From assembly GCF_964275005.1 (NCBI RefSeq), contig NC_092698.1, positions 32,233,162-32,297,161 of the forward strand: DNA of 64,000 nt, in the 5' to 3' direction. Positions 1-13,200 of this stretch are shown here, piece after piece; position 1 is the stretch's first letter; every line of letters starts with the position of its first letter. This stretch comes from Diadema setosum. Lineage: Eukaryota > Echinodermata > Echinoidea > Diadematoida > Diadematidae. The notes beneath the pieces were generated by a model. It was not told the origin of the DNA and did not search any database. It was given only the letters and a program-made list of their open reading frames with translations. Made by a program: the position numbers and the translations under genes.

Positions 1-3000
1 AATCAGACAATTACCCGCCTGCTCATTATTTTGGGCTTGCATGTGAACGAAACGTCTGCAGAGATATTCTGACCCAAATAGTCATTACATGGGCAACACC
101 ATAGCAAAGCTGATAAGCTCCACTTCATGATCCTACCACTGCCATTAAAATCAATATCCCAGTGAGTGATGAGTCCAAAGACAGATATGTTTTAGTAGTT
201 TAAAAATGTTTAGTAGAAATGCATTTCATTATTTAGATTGTAAAATGTGCACTAAAATTTTACATAATTATGAAAGCCATTTGGATCATTACAAGAGCAG
301 TAGAGCTGTTACTCATTAGTGGCTTGCAGAATGTTTCTAAATGCATGAATAACATATCCAAAGTCTGTCATATGACCAGTAAAAGGTTCACTATACTGTT
401 AGGAGAGGGTTTTCTTTTTTTTTCTTTCTTTCTTTTTTTCCCCTAGCATTACAGTAATAACTGAACACATGCATTCAAGTTCGGGCCATGAATAGTTCAT
501 TTCTGTGAAGAGTCCCAGAACATTGCTTTCAAATTATATTTGTGATAACAGATTATCCTGCTGTTTGGCTGTATGCAAGGTTGATATTGGAGTCCGTTGG
601 AATAGCGCACAAAATATCCTGGGCATTAAAGGCACATATCAGTAAAGAGATGACTGGAAGTGATATGACAATAATGTAGTAAATACTAGTATAGAGAAGT
701 CTAATATGATTGTGCTGTTGAAGCTAGCTCCATTTCTGTAATTCATGTCTGAAAGGATGTTTTCTTTGTTTAATTCTATGTATTAAGTTGTGCCTATCAG
801 ACCATCTCATTTTATCATGGTTGTCAATTAGAATATTATAGCTAATAAATATTAATGCAATAATTGAGTGGTCAGTAAAAGAACTGTTAGTTCTTGTTAG
901 ATAGGTTAATTTGATTTTCCATCTGTAATATGATATAAAGATTTATCAACAAGCATGGCTTTGTAATTTTTCCTGTAATAGACAAGCGGTATTTTGTTAA
1001 ATGTGTGTGAGAAACAGCTACCTAACAAAGATAACATGTTCAGAGTGTAGGCAAAGGTATTTTTGTGTTTTAAATGATATATATTTTATAAGAAAACAAC
1101 CTCCAGTAAACATTTTTCAAATTCTGAAATTTGGTTGACCTTACCGTGCTCTAGAGTGGAAAGAAAAGACAGATCAGTTGACTTGACTGTCTTGTGCATG
1201 TACAAGATTAACACAAAATGCCACCCCATGTAAGATAAAGCTATCATATTGTATTGTATCTATACCTGACATTTATCATCTAGTATTTTTATTTAGACAT
1301 TTTATGTTCACATCAGATTGAAATATATTATTTAAGAGAGAGAGAATAAAACTATATTTATTCCAGGATACATGTATTCTGTAACCATTCAAACGAAGTG
1401 TTTAAATCAGATTCTCTTCTGTTATGTTGTGATCTGAGAGAGAGAGAGAGAGAGAAAAGGCAAAGTATGATTTAAAGAACAAGTTTGCATTTATATACAT
1501 GTGAATTGAGTGAATGCAGCAACATTAGTAGGAAACATCAGTGAAAGTTTGAGGAAAATTAAACAATCTGTTTTGAAAAGTTGTGAATATTTGAGGAAAA
1601 TTAAACAATCTGTTTTGAAAAGTTATGAATATTTGACGTTTCAGTGCTGCCATCACTAGATGAGTAGACTTCTACAGCTTGTGATCTCACATGCATACAC
1701 CGATGTGCACAAAATATTAAGAAAAAAAATATTCAACATACAATGTACAGTGTATTTTCACTTTTCTTGCACAATAAAAGAGCACTCGACTTTCCTCTTT
1801 CAGAAGGCAGGGGAAATATTATTGCACTTAACGTACGTCAGCAACAAATTGAGGGAATGTGTATTTTTTCCCTAAAAATGACATTTTGTGGAATTCTCTT
1901 TATATTTTCTTTATATCGTTCTATGCATGTGACATCACAAACTGCAGTAGTGTTCCCATCCAGCAGTGTCTGAACAGATTCTTTAAAAAAATTCATAACT
2001 TTTGAATGGATTGTCCCATTTTCCTCAAACTTTCACCGATGTGTTCTCCTGATATTGCTGCTGTCACTCAAATCCACAAGACGGCAAACGAGCAAACGGT
2101 GGTATCAGTGTTTGGCGAGGTGAGCAGAGATACAGGGGAAACACTGGAGGGGAAGACAGAGAGGGGAGGGGATTAGATAATCACAGGGAAGATCAAAACG
2201 TAGTATAACAAGAAAAAGATATAAGTACAGTGTAATACAAAGTCATGGTCGTATTTCCAGTATGAAATAAAAGATATTTCTTTTTATTTAATTCTTAATA
2301 CGTGTACATGTACATATTCCAAGAGAGCAGAAAAATTACGTCCAAATTGTGTGTATGTGTGTGTGTGTGTGTGTGTGTGTTTACTTGTAATTGTTTTCCA
2401 AAGAAAGGAGAGTAGAGAGGATAGCAACACAGAATATGTGAGGGAGAAAAAATAAAGGAGGGGGGACGGAGAAAGAGAGAGAGAACGGCATAAGATAAGA
2501 ATGAGTTCTAAAGGGGTAACAGAGAAGAACGGGTGATATCAGAAATGATATAATATTGTGATTCATCAACTCTTTTTTCAATACGAAACTTATTTGGTAC
2601 TGGGTACACATGTAACCCAACAACTCAGGAATTGCTGTGTGATCACACTTTGGTATGTTGTGCTTAGAACTCTTTATGCGGCTCCTCAAGAATAGCTTAT
2701 AATAATTCATGCGTCCCACTGAATAAATAATGTACACACTCTTGTAAAAGCGGTTGTGACGAGCACAAACACGAGCACAAACACTATCATGCGTTTGTCT
2801 GTATGACCGGTATCTGTTTTCACACATACGATGGATACGAACTCGTTAGTCTTATTTCATATTGCACATCCCATATTACACATTCCATAGAACGTATACC
2901 CCTCCCAGGACCACTGCGTAGAGACATCTTTTTCAGCAGTGTGCCCGTGGTGACGAAAGAGTTAATTGGATACTCCTCACAGTAGTCAGTGATATTTAGG

Positions 3001-4020
3001 GGGTGTGGCAATATACCATGTGGCTGGTGCCTCCTGCTTTTTACGTGGCCTGCTTGGTGTAATTCGTGCGAATTCTCATGTTTGTGTTCACGTAGCCCAC
3101 TCCGATGAGATACTTTGTAGTTTTTCCTTTTTTCCATCTTCTACTTCCTCTTCTTCCTCCTTCAACTCCTCCGTCTTCTCCTCCTCCTCCTTCTCCTCCA
3201 CTTTTCAGGGAAATGAGAGGTAAAGAGGCACGTGCGTGAGTCATCCGATGCTTCGACAGTGCGGTAGGATTCGTGGTCATGCGATCTCGGAGCGTAAGGC
3301 TAAAGCCTCGCCTGACCAGAAAACCATGATGATCAGGTGTCCCATTCGGACGCCGATTCGTCCGATGATACGTCAGACAAGGACGAACACGCGTAGCATT
3401 TTCCCTGTAAATCAGAGGACAAGACAAAATATCGCCGTCAGCCGCTATTTCGCGTCAGTGCTCGGGGTGGACACTCTACTGGTCTACAAAGACAACAAAG
3501 TGTATTACATTTCATTACATTTATCGAAATCACTGCGTTGCGCCAGAACTTCTAAACTTTAATCTTATACATTGTTATACTACAATTTATAATCATTTAT
3601 ATTGAGAAGCTTATGTATCATTCTGAACAAGAAACCTTTTGTTTTCTTAAAGTCAAGTAATTGTATCTCATTGTTGACGTGCAAATGTTACGTTGTCATG
3701 GTATCGACAGATGAAAGGGTAATTAACAGGTCTATATATATCACCATTATCGGTAATTGGCAACGTTCAAAACTAAAGAATAAAGAAATTGCTTCCTTAT
3801 GATGTTAAATCATCGCCTTTCATGGGTAGAGTCCAAGCTTTGATCATCAGGGCAAAGTCCCCGCCCTTTTTTCCTCCCTTCTTTAGTTTGTAGGCCCAAT
3901 ATTGTAACGTAAATGAAACACAGTGCATGATTGCATCTTGGAGAGGAAGGGGGGGGGGGGGTGGTGGTTGTCTACATTACATTCGAGGACAAGCAATCAT
4001 CATGGATGGCAAATACATTT
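1..4020. other. Downstream flank of the DCST1-like gene, no gene seen
   Basis: Apart from the family-2 MITE (1503-2082), a TG tract (2348-2381) and a CT-rich stretch (3128-3205), no supported gene was found. The 3' UTR of the DCST1-like gene must lie directly below 4020; the nearest minus-strand signal is a weak ATTAAA at 3558-3563. Confidence 0.5.
1503..2082. mobile_element. Foldback MITE, family 2, copy 1 (ends eroded)
   Basis: Contains the paired arms AGTGAAAGTTTGAGGAAAAT and ATTTTCCTCAAACTTTCAC of the family also seen at 56945 and 63699. A 46-bp segment in the left arm is duplicated in tandem (about 1544-1635). The outer TTAA ends are not clear. Confidence 0.7.
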
Positions 4021-4227
4021 TCATGAGTGAAGAGTACAGACCTTAACGTCTTTCCAGCACTCGGCACAGTACATGAATTTACACCGTCTGTTCCGACAGT
4101 GCTTTGCTCCTCTCTTCTCCACCTCCCCGCAGATAAGACATCGCTTCTTCCCCATTCCCAGCCGATACAACCAGCCGCACATCCGCGGGAAGCTATGGCG
4201 TAGCTCTGCCAAGATGCCGATCTCTTT
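4021..4227 (-). CDS. DCST1: DCST1-like last exon, C-terminal RING-like domain
   Basis: Acceptor CTAACAG, phase 0, reads 68 residues to a TGA. Encodes a short cytoplasmic linker then a RING-like zinc-binding domain with C662-x2-C665, H675-C676, C681, C686-x2-C689 and C696. The final CxxC of the family (CPVC or similar) is C-T-L-H here, so a His may replace the last Cys. The phase and the family's C-terminal layout both tie it to exon 15, 13.3 kb away. Confidence 0.9.
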   Translation of the reverse strand, partial: KEIGILAELRHSFPRMCGWLYRLGMGKKRCLICGEVEKRGAKHCRNRRCKFMYCAECWKDVKVCTLHS

Positions 4228-7200
4228 CTGTTAGATATTGTATCGATTAGGAACAACAATGAACAGAATACAGCTTCTGAATTGAATTTGTACGATTTTT
4301 GCTTTGTGGTAATGCTTGTTCACCCGAGGTGACATCCAGAATCTTTTGAGAGAAGAACGTGTCATCGGGAAGGATTAAAGATGGAGAAAGAAGAGGCGGA
4401 TAGAAAGAAGAAGGAGCTGATGGAGATGAAGAAAGACGATTAAGGAGACGAAAGAGAATGAAGAGAAGAAAAAAGTATAAAGGAGATGAAGGAGAGGAAA
4501 AAGGAAAGAGGATGATAGCAAAAGAGTGTGGAAGAAAAACGGGAGGACATTTTAAATAATGAGCCTGAGGAAGGAAATGTGAGGTATTGTCTGTCTTTAT
4601 GCAGTTTCTAACTAACCCTGTCTGTTAAATGACAGGGCTATGAGAAATTATAGATACCGTTCGTTCAGTTCCCTGCACGGAAATCTTTAGTAAAAGGCGA
4701 AAGATTTATGCGTGTTGCAAGGAACTCACGGATAACCGTTGGCTCGAATCGAAGAAACTTAACATTTTCTAAGAGAACACATGTCACGGTTGATGCGACA
4801 AACAGTCCCAACTTACCACGAGAACTCGTCTATTGATATTCAAATGAGGAAGAGGTAATAACAAAAGATCGGTCTGCAATCGGTTAAAACTTTATGCCTG
4901 TTTCCTTAAAAAGAGACATCCATGGAAACCACGAAAGCTGTGCATATTAATGTTCGCCCGACATCGCAACTACTAAGCAGTGAGTATCGGGTCCTACATG
5001 CTTAACTATAAGAGACTATGCATTCTGAGAATTAGATATAAAATGCATCACAGGTCTGGCGATGTTATCGGAGGAGTCGTGCCAACTTTAATTCGTACTA
5101 TAGTGATCCACCACACAGCAACACGTTTTGGGAGAGTGGGGAGTAATGAGTCCTTATGTTTTTGCATCAATGCAGAATTGTTACATAGACGGCATCATGC
5201 AAAATTGTAATAGTAATTAATTATTTGATGAAAGGTCTTTATGCAAACAGTACATTACAGGCGACGGACACACGCTCTTGAATAGTTGCATGTCATCATT
5301 CCTGGTTTAAGATTCTCAACCCCCCCCCCCACCAAAAAAAGAAAAAAAAAGAAAGAAACTTCAGAAAATGTATCACGAAAAAAGGATGTCGGCGGTGATG
5401 AGAAGGATAGGAGGAAGGAAAAGACGATCAATCAGAGATCTGTTGTAACGACAACCGCTGAAATTAGATACGCATTTAGGCCTGAGGATTATTAATGTAC
5501 TATAAAGTCTCTACGTCATTTTTTAAGCCTTTCTTTACCTGTGCCATTTAACCCTGCCATAAGGTAGACCTGTGATAGATTATTCAGAACTTTCGATTGA
5601 TTCCCTGCACAGAAATATTTAGTAAAAGGCGACAGATCTATAAATAAGATCTATATGTGTGTATTTTATGGAATCCACAGGTGACATCTGGACACAGATC
5701 AAATAAAACTTCGATACTCTTCGATACTCTTCGATCGAATAAAACATCGATACAAATTTATGATATGACGAGTTGAAAGCACGGGAAAAAAAATATGTAT
5801 ACATTATCATGAGCACTTTTAGTAACTGCTTTACTCTATTTTCATGAATATCTTCTCAGCCCCAATCCCATTGCGATGGTATAGGCAGTGAAATGAGAGA
5901 AGGTTGAAAATGGGGATAAAAAGAAGAACGAGGAGGAGGAGGAGAAGGCAGAAGACAACTCTGATGATGACTAGAAATAAAAGAGATGTCTTCGCGTAAC
6001 ATACGATGATCTATACTAGCGACAGTTTTCAAAGCATTTCTTTACATGGTTCATGTGACCCTGCCAAAAGGCAGGGATGTGAGAAATTGTTCTGACCGTT
6101 CGTTTGATCTCCTGCACGGAAATCTTTAGTAAAAGGCGAAAGATTTATGCGTGTTGCAGGAAATCCACGGATGCCATGTGCCTCGAGATCGAAGGCTTTT
6201 ACATTTTCTAATGATAATGATGTCATGGTTTATGCGTCAAACAGTCGCAACGTATACGATACGGACAAATCTTTTGACATTCAAATGAGGACGAAAGAAA
6301 AGACCGGTTTTCCAAAGACATGCGTACTACTCTTCATGCGAGTTTCCTTCACCAAGACAAAAGAATGGTTCCACGGAGGCTTTCCTGACTTGTGCCAGAG
6401 GTTCGCCCACCATAATAACAACCAATGTATGCAAACGAGCTTCAGAAAAAAGAAGAAGAATAAAGCAGGTGAAATGAATGGCTTACTATTACATAGGTTG
6501 TCTGGGCAGAACCATCCCTAAATTTGAATACAGTATAGTTAGTATTGAATTGAATAATTACGCATGGACCACATGCAAACTGATAAGATGTGTACGCTGA
6601 TGCAGCATGTTGTTTGTATCAAAATGTATGTGGAAAAGTAATGGACGAATAATTGCATGCTTTTGTGACATTATTTTTAAGACTTTGGATAACTTTCGTG
6701 AGGCATGCGATTACTAACCTCCTACTTGGAATTTAGCCATCGTATGCAACACTGATCTTCGCCCTTGGTGTTTCTTGAAGATGAGTAGTAGTGAAATCTA
6801 TTCTTGACATTTTATTGATATACGATGTACGTCATTCTTCATACATGAACTCCTATTATTTTAATATGTCTCCCGATCCCTATTTACCTCCACCCGCAAG
6901 GGAGATTAATGATTGTGTTCATGAAACTGTACTAAGATTTTCTTTACATGCAATGTAATTTACCAAGACTGTCCGTATTAACTTTGAGGTTTGTCTCGCC
7001 AGTGCCAGGAGTTTGCCCAATCTAGCAACAACTAAAATGTAAGCACAACAACTTTAAAGAATTAAAATGAATACCTCCCCCCCCCCCAATAAAAAAAAAA
7101 GAAATATGGATAGGCAAGGAAACTTGAGAAAGTTAAATACCGGAATGAGGATGAAGAAGAGGAAAAGATACCTAAATTGTTAGGTGAAAGAAAGAGACAC

Positions 7201-10200
7201 GTAACGTTAAATCTACTATGATGTTCTCGTTACATTTTCAAAGTCTTTCTTTACATGGTTCATGTGTGCCCTGACATAGCCAGGGCTGTAAGAAATTGAT
7301 GATTCCGTTCGTTTGATCTCCTGCACGGAAATCTTTAGTAAAAGGCGAAAGATTTATACGTGTTGCAGGAAATCCACGGATGGCGTGTGCATCGAGATCG
7401 AAGACTTTTACATTTTCTAATGATAATGATGTCATGGTTTATGCGTCAAACAGTCGCAACGTATACGATACGGACAAATCTTTTGACATTCAAATGAGGA
7501 CGAAAGAAAAGACCGGCTTTCCAAAGACATGCTTACTACTCTTCATGCGAGTTTCCTTCACCAAGAAAAAAGGATGGTTCCACGGAGGCTTTCCTGACTT
7601 GTGCCAGAGGTTCGCCCGCCATAATAACAACCAATGTATGCAAACGAGCTTCAGAAAAAAAAAAAAGAATAAAGCTGGTGAAATGAATGGCTTACTATTT
7701 GCCTGGGCAGAAGCATCCCTAAATTGAGTAATTACGCATGGACCACATGCAAACTGATTAGATATGTACGCTGATGCTGCATGTTTGTATCGAAATGTCT
7801 GTGGAAAAGTAATGCCCCAGTCACACAGACATCACCCCGGACCAGGGGAGAGATCCGTATGTTGAGGTCAAAAACATCCGGCGTCATCCGAGGATTACTG
7901 TTCGCAAAGCAATCCGGGGTGGTCCGTGTGGCTGCTGTGTAGCTGCCGTGTTGATCCGTGTAGATACCGTGTTTGTCCGTGTAGACGTCGCGCTCTTCCG
8001 GCCTTATCCGTGTAGCTGCCGTGTTGATACCGTGTGTACAGTCTATCGAAACTATCCCGGATCTCCCCGGATCTCCCCGGATCACTGCGTACATCCTTAA
8101 GGATCCGTGTTTATATGTGACTGGGGCCTAATTGATGTATTGTATGCTTGTGTGGCATTTATAAGACTTTGGATAACTTTCATGAGGGATGCGATTACTA
8201 ACCTCTTACTTGAAAATTAGCTGTCGTATGCAACATTGGTCTTCCGTAGATGTATGGTGATGATGAGCAATAGTGAAATCTATTCTTAACATTTTATTAA
8301 TATACGTCATTCTGGACATTATATTATACAATAATTCCTTATGGAAACGGAGGAACGCGTTTTGCTGGTTACTATCTTAATGTGTCTCCCGATCAATCTA
8401 CTACTAGAACAATAGACCGGTTTGAAAAGGCATGGCATTCTCTATTCACACTTCCCTTACCAAGACTGTCCGTATTAACTTTGCGGTTTGTCTCGCCTGT
8501 GCCAGTAGTTTGCCTGACCCAGCAACAATTAAATGTAAGCACAGATACTTTAGGGAAATGAAAAGAATACAACCCCTCCCCCCCCCCCCCCATGGATAGG
8601 CAAGGAAACTTGAGAAAGTTGAATACCGAAATGAGGATGAAGAAGAGTAGAAGATAACAACACTGTTTAAGTGAAAGGAAGAGACATGTAACGTTAAGTC
8701 TACGATGATCTTCTTGTGACATTTTCAAAGTCTTTCTTTACATGGTTCATGTGGGCCCTGACATCATAGCCAGGGCTGTAAGAAATTGATGATTCCGTTC
8801 GTTTGATCCCCTGCACGGAAATCTTTAGTAAAAGGCGAAAGATTTATGCGTGTTGCAGGAAATCCGCGGATGATAGTTTGAACGAGTTAAGGATACTTAT
8901 TATTTTTTTAAGAACACTGAAGTTGCGGTTGATGCATCAAACAGTCTAAACATACGACATTCAAATAAGGACGATCTAGAAGGGAAAACGGTTTACAAAG
9001 AGACTACAATACACCGGTTTACTAACATGCATATTTCATGCATGTTTCCCTTTTCAACTTGAAGACAATCAGTGGAAACCACAAAGCCTGTCAGATTATA
9101 TAAATTCTTTGCCCTTAATTTGTGCCCGTGGCTCGTCTAACCTAGCAACAACATGTTTAACATTCAGCAAGAAAAACAAAAGCAGGTGATATGAATGGCT
9201 TGTAACTATGTGTGTCAGAGGCAGAGACTTCTATAAATTTGAATGCAAAGGCAGTCATGGTACTTAATTTGTGACCATTTCAATCACATTGATATTGATT
9301 ATGTAAGGGGTGCTCTAATGCGTCGAGTGCTGTTTGTCAGCATTTCAAACATAAAATATGCCACGGAATGCTTGGCTAAAGATCAACAGATCGACGTTAA
9401 ACTGAAAAAAACAAACAAACAAACAAACTCCAGTTTCATGAGTCAATCACAATGGATAGCCCTCGCTCACTTGGAAAATAGTAGCTACAGTGCAGCACAA
9501 CTCTTGGTAGGTAGGCCTATATGACATGTCTATGAGGAGTCATTCCTGTTACAGTTTTGAACGAATTTTTCTTTTTTTCAGGTGACAATGATACGCTTTG
9601 ATCGAGGCGTGGTCTAGGTTTCGAGATCATCATCTCTAGTATAGCCCTAGAAACTACGTGTAAATGGTATCAGTTTTAATAGCCTATGTTTATCAATCGT
9701 CTAACGTCTAAGGACGGCCACAGGTAAACGACACCTTAATCCCGAAGAAGAAACACGTTATATTATATATTATCATCAAATCACAAATGAATTGCAACCT
9801 GTGTTTCCCCGATATACTTCCACTCCCCGAAAGAGCATTTACTAGAATCTCGAAACTTTCCAGGGTCTTTCTTTGCATGGTTCAAGTAAGCCTACCTAAT
9901 GGCAGGCCTGAAAGAAATTGATGACTCCGTTCGTTTGATCTCCTGCACGGAAATCTTTAGTAAAAGGCGAAAGATTTATACGTGTTGCAGGAAATCCACG
10001 GATGACTGCTAAATCGAGATGAAGAAACTTAACATTTTCTAAGAGAACAGATGTCACGGTTGATGCGACAAACAGTCCCAACTTACCACGAGAACTCGTC
10101 TTTTGATATTTAAATTAGGAGGAGACAATAAACCAGTTCACAGTTCCAATCTGAGCATGTGCAGATAAAGGTCATTGCAGACCTTCTCTTGAAATGGATT

Positions 10201-13200
10201 TGCAACTGAGGTATTCAAAACCTGGATATAGAGCTTCATGACAACTGTGCTATAAATGAACCAGGTGCAGATTGGTATTTACAGGTGAATATGGATTCTT
10301 TTCAGCAACATTAACAACAGCCATTCATGCAGCACTGACATGTAAATTACCACTTCCAGCATGGTTGTTTTCAACTGCTCTTCTTGAAGACTATTCCATG
10401 ATTTGCAAAGTCTGTGGTTGGAGAGGTCATTGCAGACTAGTGCTAACTGTAAACTGGCTTAAGTTATAGCTGTCTGGTCTGCACTGGTGTTAAAATTTAA
10501 TGCGTGTTTCCTTGAGAAAAGACACCCATGGAAACCGCGAAGCTTGCCAGACCTCAACCTGTGCATATTAGTGGTGTTCGCCCGAAATCGCAACAACTAA
10601 GCAGTAGGTACATGCTTAAAGTATGGTGAACGAGAAAAAAAAGGATGATATTCATAAACAAGGTAATTTATACATTTCTGAAAAGCTCAAGTCTCTAGGA
10701 ATATGAATAACTAGCTTTCAGATTGTAAAAACATCTCCAGAACGATGGAGAGATGGTGTTTTGAGACCCTTTTTAGACCACCTGAACCCGCCCTGACGGC
10801 AAAATTTTGGTGACCAAAATTATGACGTCACGAAATGTGCGCTGTGCTACGCACTCCATCCACACAGTGAGCTCCGTCTATGGAGGGCCGTTGCGGACGT
10901 GGTTCGTTTGGGGCATACGCAGGGAGAGGCAGTTGCATACGTATGCCTGTTTCCATGTATGCCCCAAACGAGTTATGTCCACAGCGGCCTTCCATATTCG
11001 TCGCCTCTCCCTCGCTTCTTTTACAATCCTGACTTTGCCGCTGTCAATATCAGTGTTATTGTCACTGTCATCACTCAATTCACTCCCGATGTCAAACTCA
11101 AAGTCTTTCCGTACAATATAAAGTAAAAATTTGACGTTTTAAAGGTCCAGTTTACCTTTGGGAGCAGTGATTTCAAAAATGTTCAAGATATCACATTTGA
11201 TGCATATGTGTAGGTCTGTTGTATCACAAAACATCCTACCATACAAAATTTTTGCAATAAAGCCTAAAATATGAGGAGATATCAGCATTTTTCTCAATAA
11301 ACCATAACTGTATACGGTTTAGTCTGGAAGCATTCTTATTACAACTATTGTTCACATTCACATTTTGTGTATTTAACAACACTTAACATCAATTATACGA
11401 ATTCAAATTTTTACAGTGGTTGTTTCTATCCCTAACTCACATTTTAGAACTATTTTAAAGCACTAATGTTGGGTTTTTGTTTCATCTGCAAATGGTAAAT
11501 TATGCCTTTAATGTCTCAGCCGAGAAAGCAGATGCGACTAAAGACAGGCCAAATATTGCATCCACTTACCAAGAAATACATGCTTTATGAATGGCGGCCT
11601 CGATGTCCCGCTGCACTCGTAAAGGGTTTTGTTCATTTCGTGACGTCATATTTTAGGGCCCGAAAAAGGCGGCTGTTCCGGAGCGAATATCGGTGAAGCA
11701 AATCAGTCAGTTTTAACTCGCGATTTCTCATTCGCGCGAATATCTTTTAATATGTATCATTAACAATCTGTTTTAGGAGACATTTCCCTCTGCTTTGACA
11801 CCTTCTTTTATATGATTTTCTTGATTTTAATGTCTCGTTCACCATACTTTAACTATGATGCATTCTGAGAATATTAGCGATAAAATGCAGCACAGGTCTG
11901 GCGATGTTATCGGAGGAGTCTTGCTAACTTTAATTTGTATTACCAACGTTAATGATCCACCACACAACAATACGTTTTGGTAGAGTGGGAAGCAATGAGC
12001 CCATAATCATGTTTTTGGCTAATGCAGAATTATTACATAGACAGCATCGTGCAAATTGCTATCGCAATTTAACGGTGGATGGAAAGTTTTAACGCAAACG
12101 ATACATCGAACGAACAATAAAGGCGACGGACACACGCTCTTGAATAGTAATCATCATTTCTGGTTTAAGATTATCCAGATACCCCCCCCCCCCAAAAAAA
12201 AAACAAAAAAACAAACAAACAACAACAACAACAACAACCAAAACAAACACACACACACAAACAAAAACAAACAAACAAACAAGCAAACCAAAACAAAGTA
12301 CAAAAGGAGGATGTTGGAGATGATGAGAATGAAATGAAGAAGGGAAAGACGAACAATGAGAGATCTGTTGTAATGACAATAATTGCTGAAATTTGATACG
12401 CATCTATTATGGTATTAATGTACTATAACGTCTTTACGTCATTTTCATAGGCCTTACTACATTCTTTATCATGGTTCATGTAACCCTGCCAAAAGGTAGG
12501 GCTGTGAGAAGGAGTGTTCTGAACGTCCGGTTGATTACCTGCGCAGAAATCTTTAGTAAAAGAAAGTAAAAGAAAGATCTATTGTGTTTTGTAGGGATGG
12601 ACAGAGATGGAAAAAAACCCAAAAAAACTTCAATACTCACAAATATGTATATGAACATTTCTAGTACTAGTAACTGCTTTAAACGGACAAAATTGCTCGG
12701 CCGGCCTCAATTGCGCGGCCGAGCCTCGCAATTTTGTCCGTTTACACTGCTGGGCTCGGCCGCGCTTTTGATTCAAACCTTTCAATAGTTTGTCGTAGTG
12801 GCGCTCTGCTTGTAAACAAACGCAATTTGGTATTGTCTGGTTTTCAGACCCTTTGCCAAATGAATTCCGTGGCAACGAAGTCGCCGTTCGGGCAAAGGCC
12901 TTTGCCGCGCTTTTGATTCAAACCTTTCAATAGTTTGTCGTAGTGGCGCTCTGCTTGTAAACAAACGCAATTTGGTATTGTCTGGTTTTCAGACCCTTTG
13001 CCAAATGAATTCCGTGGCAACGAAGTCGCCGTTCGGGCAAAGGCCTTTGCAGAAGGAAAAAATCCTTTGCAGGACAAAACCACCTTAAACTATACTAGTT
13101 TTCGACGTTGAGGGGGTTAATATCCTGAATAGCGAAAGATACAGGCAGAGGGTTTGGAAGCCAGACTAAAATTGGCCGCGCAATTGGCCGCGCATTTGGC

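Noticed and set aside
7732-8094. 120-codon minus-strand open frame
   Set aside because: It lies in the 7814-8127 MITE and follows its short internal repeats; no domain is recognisable.
12089-12403. Cys/Val/Phe-rich minus-strand open frames
   Set aside because: Produced by the ACAA/CA microsatellite and poly-C/poly-A runs at 12182-12300.
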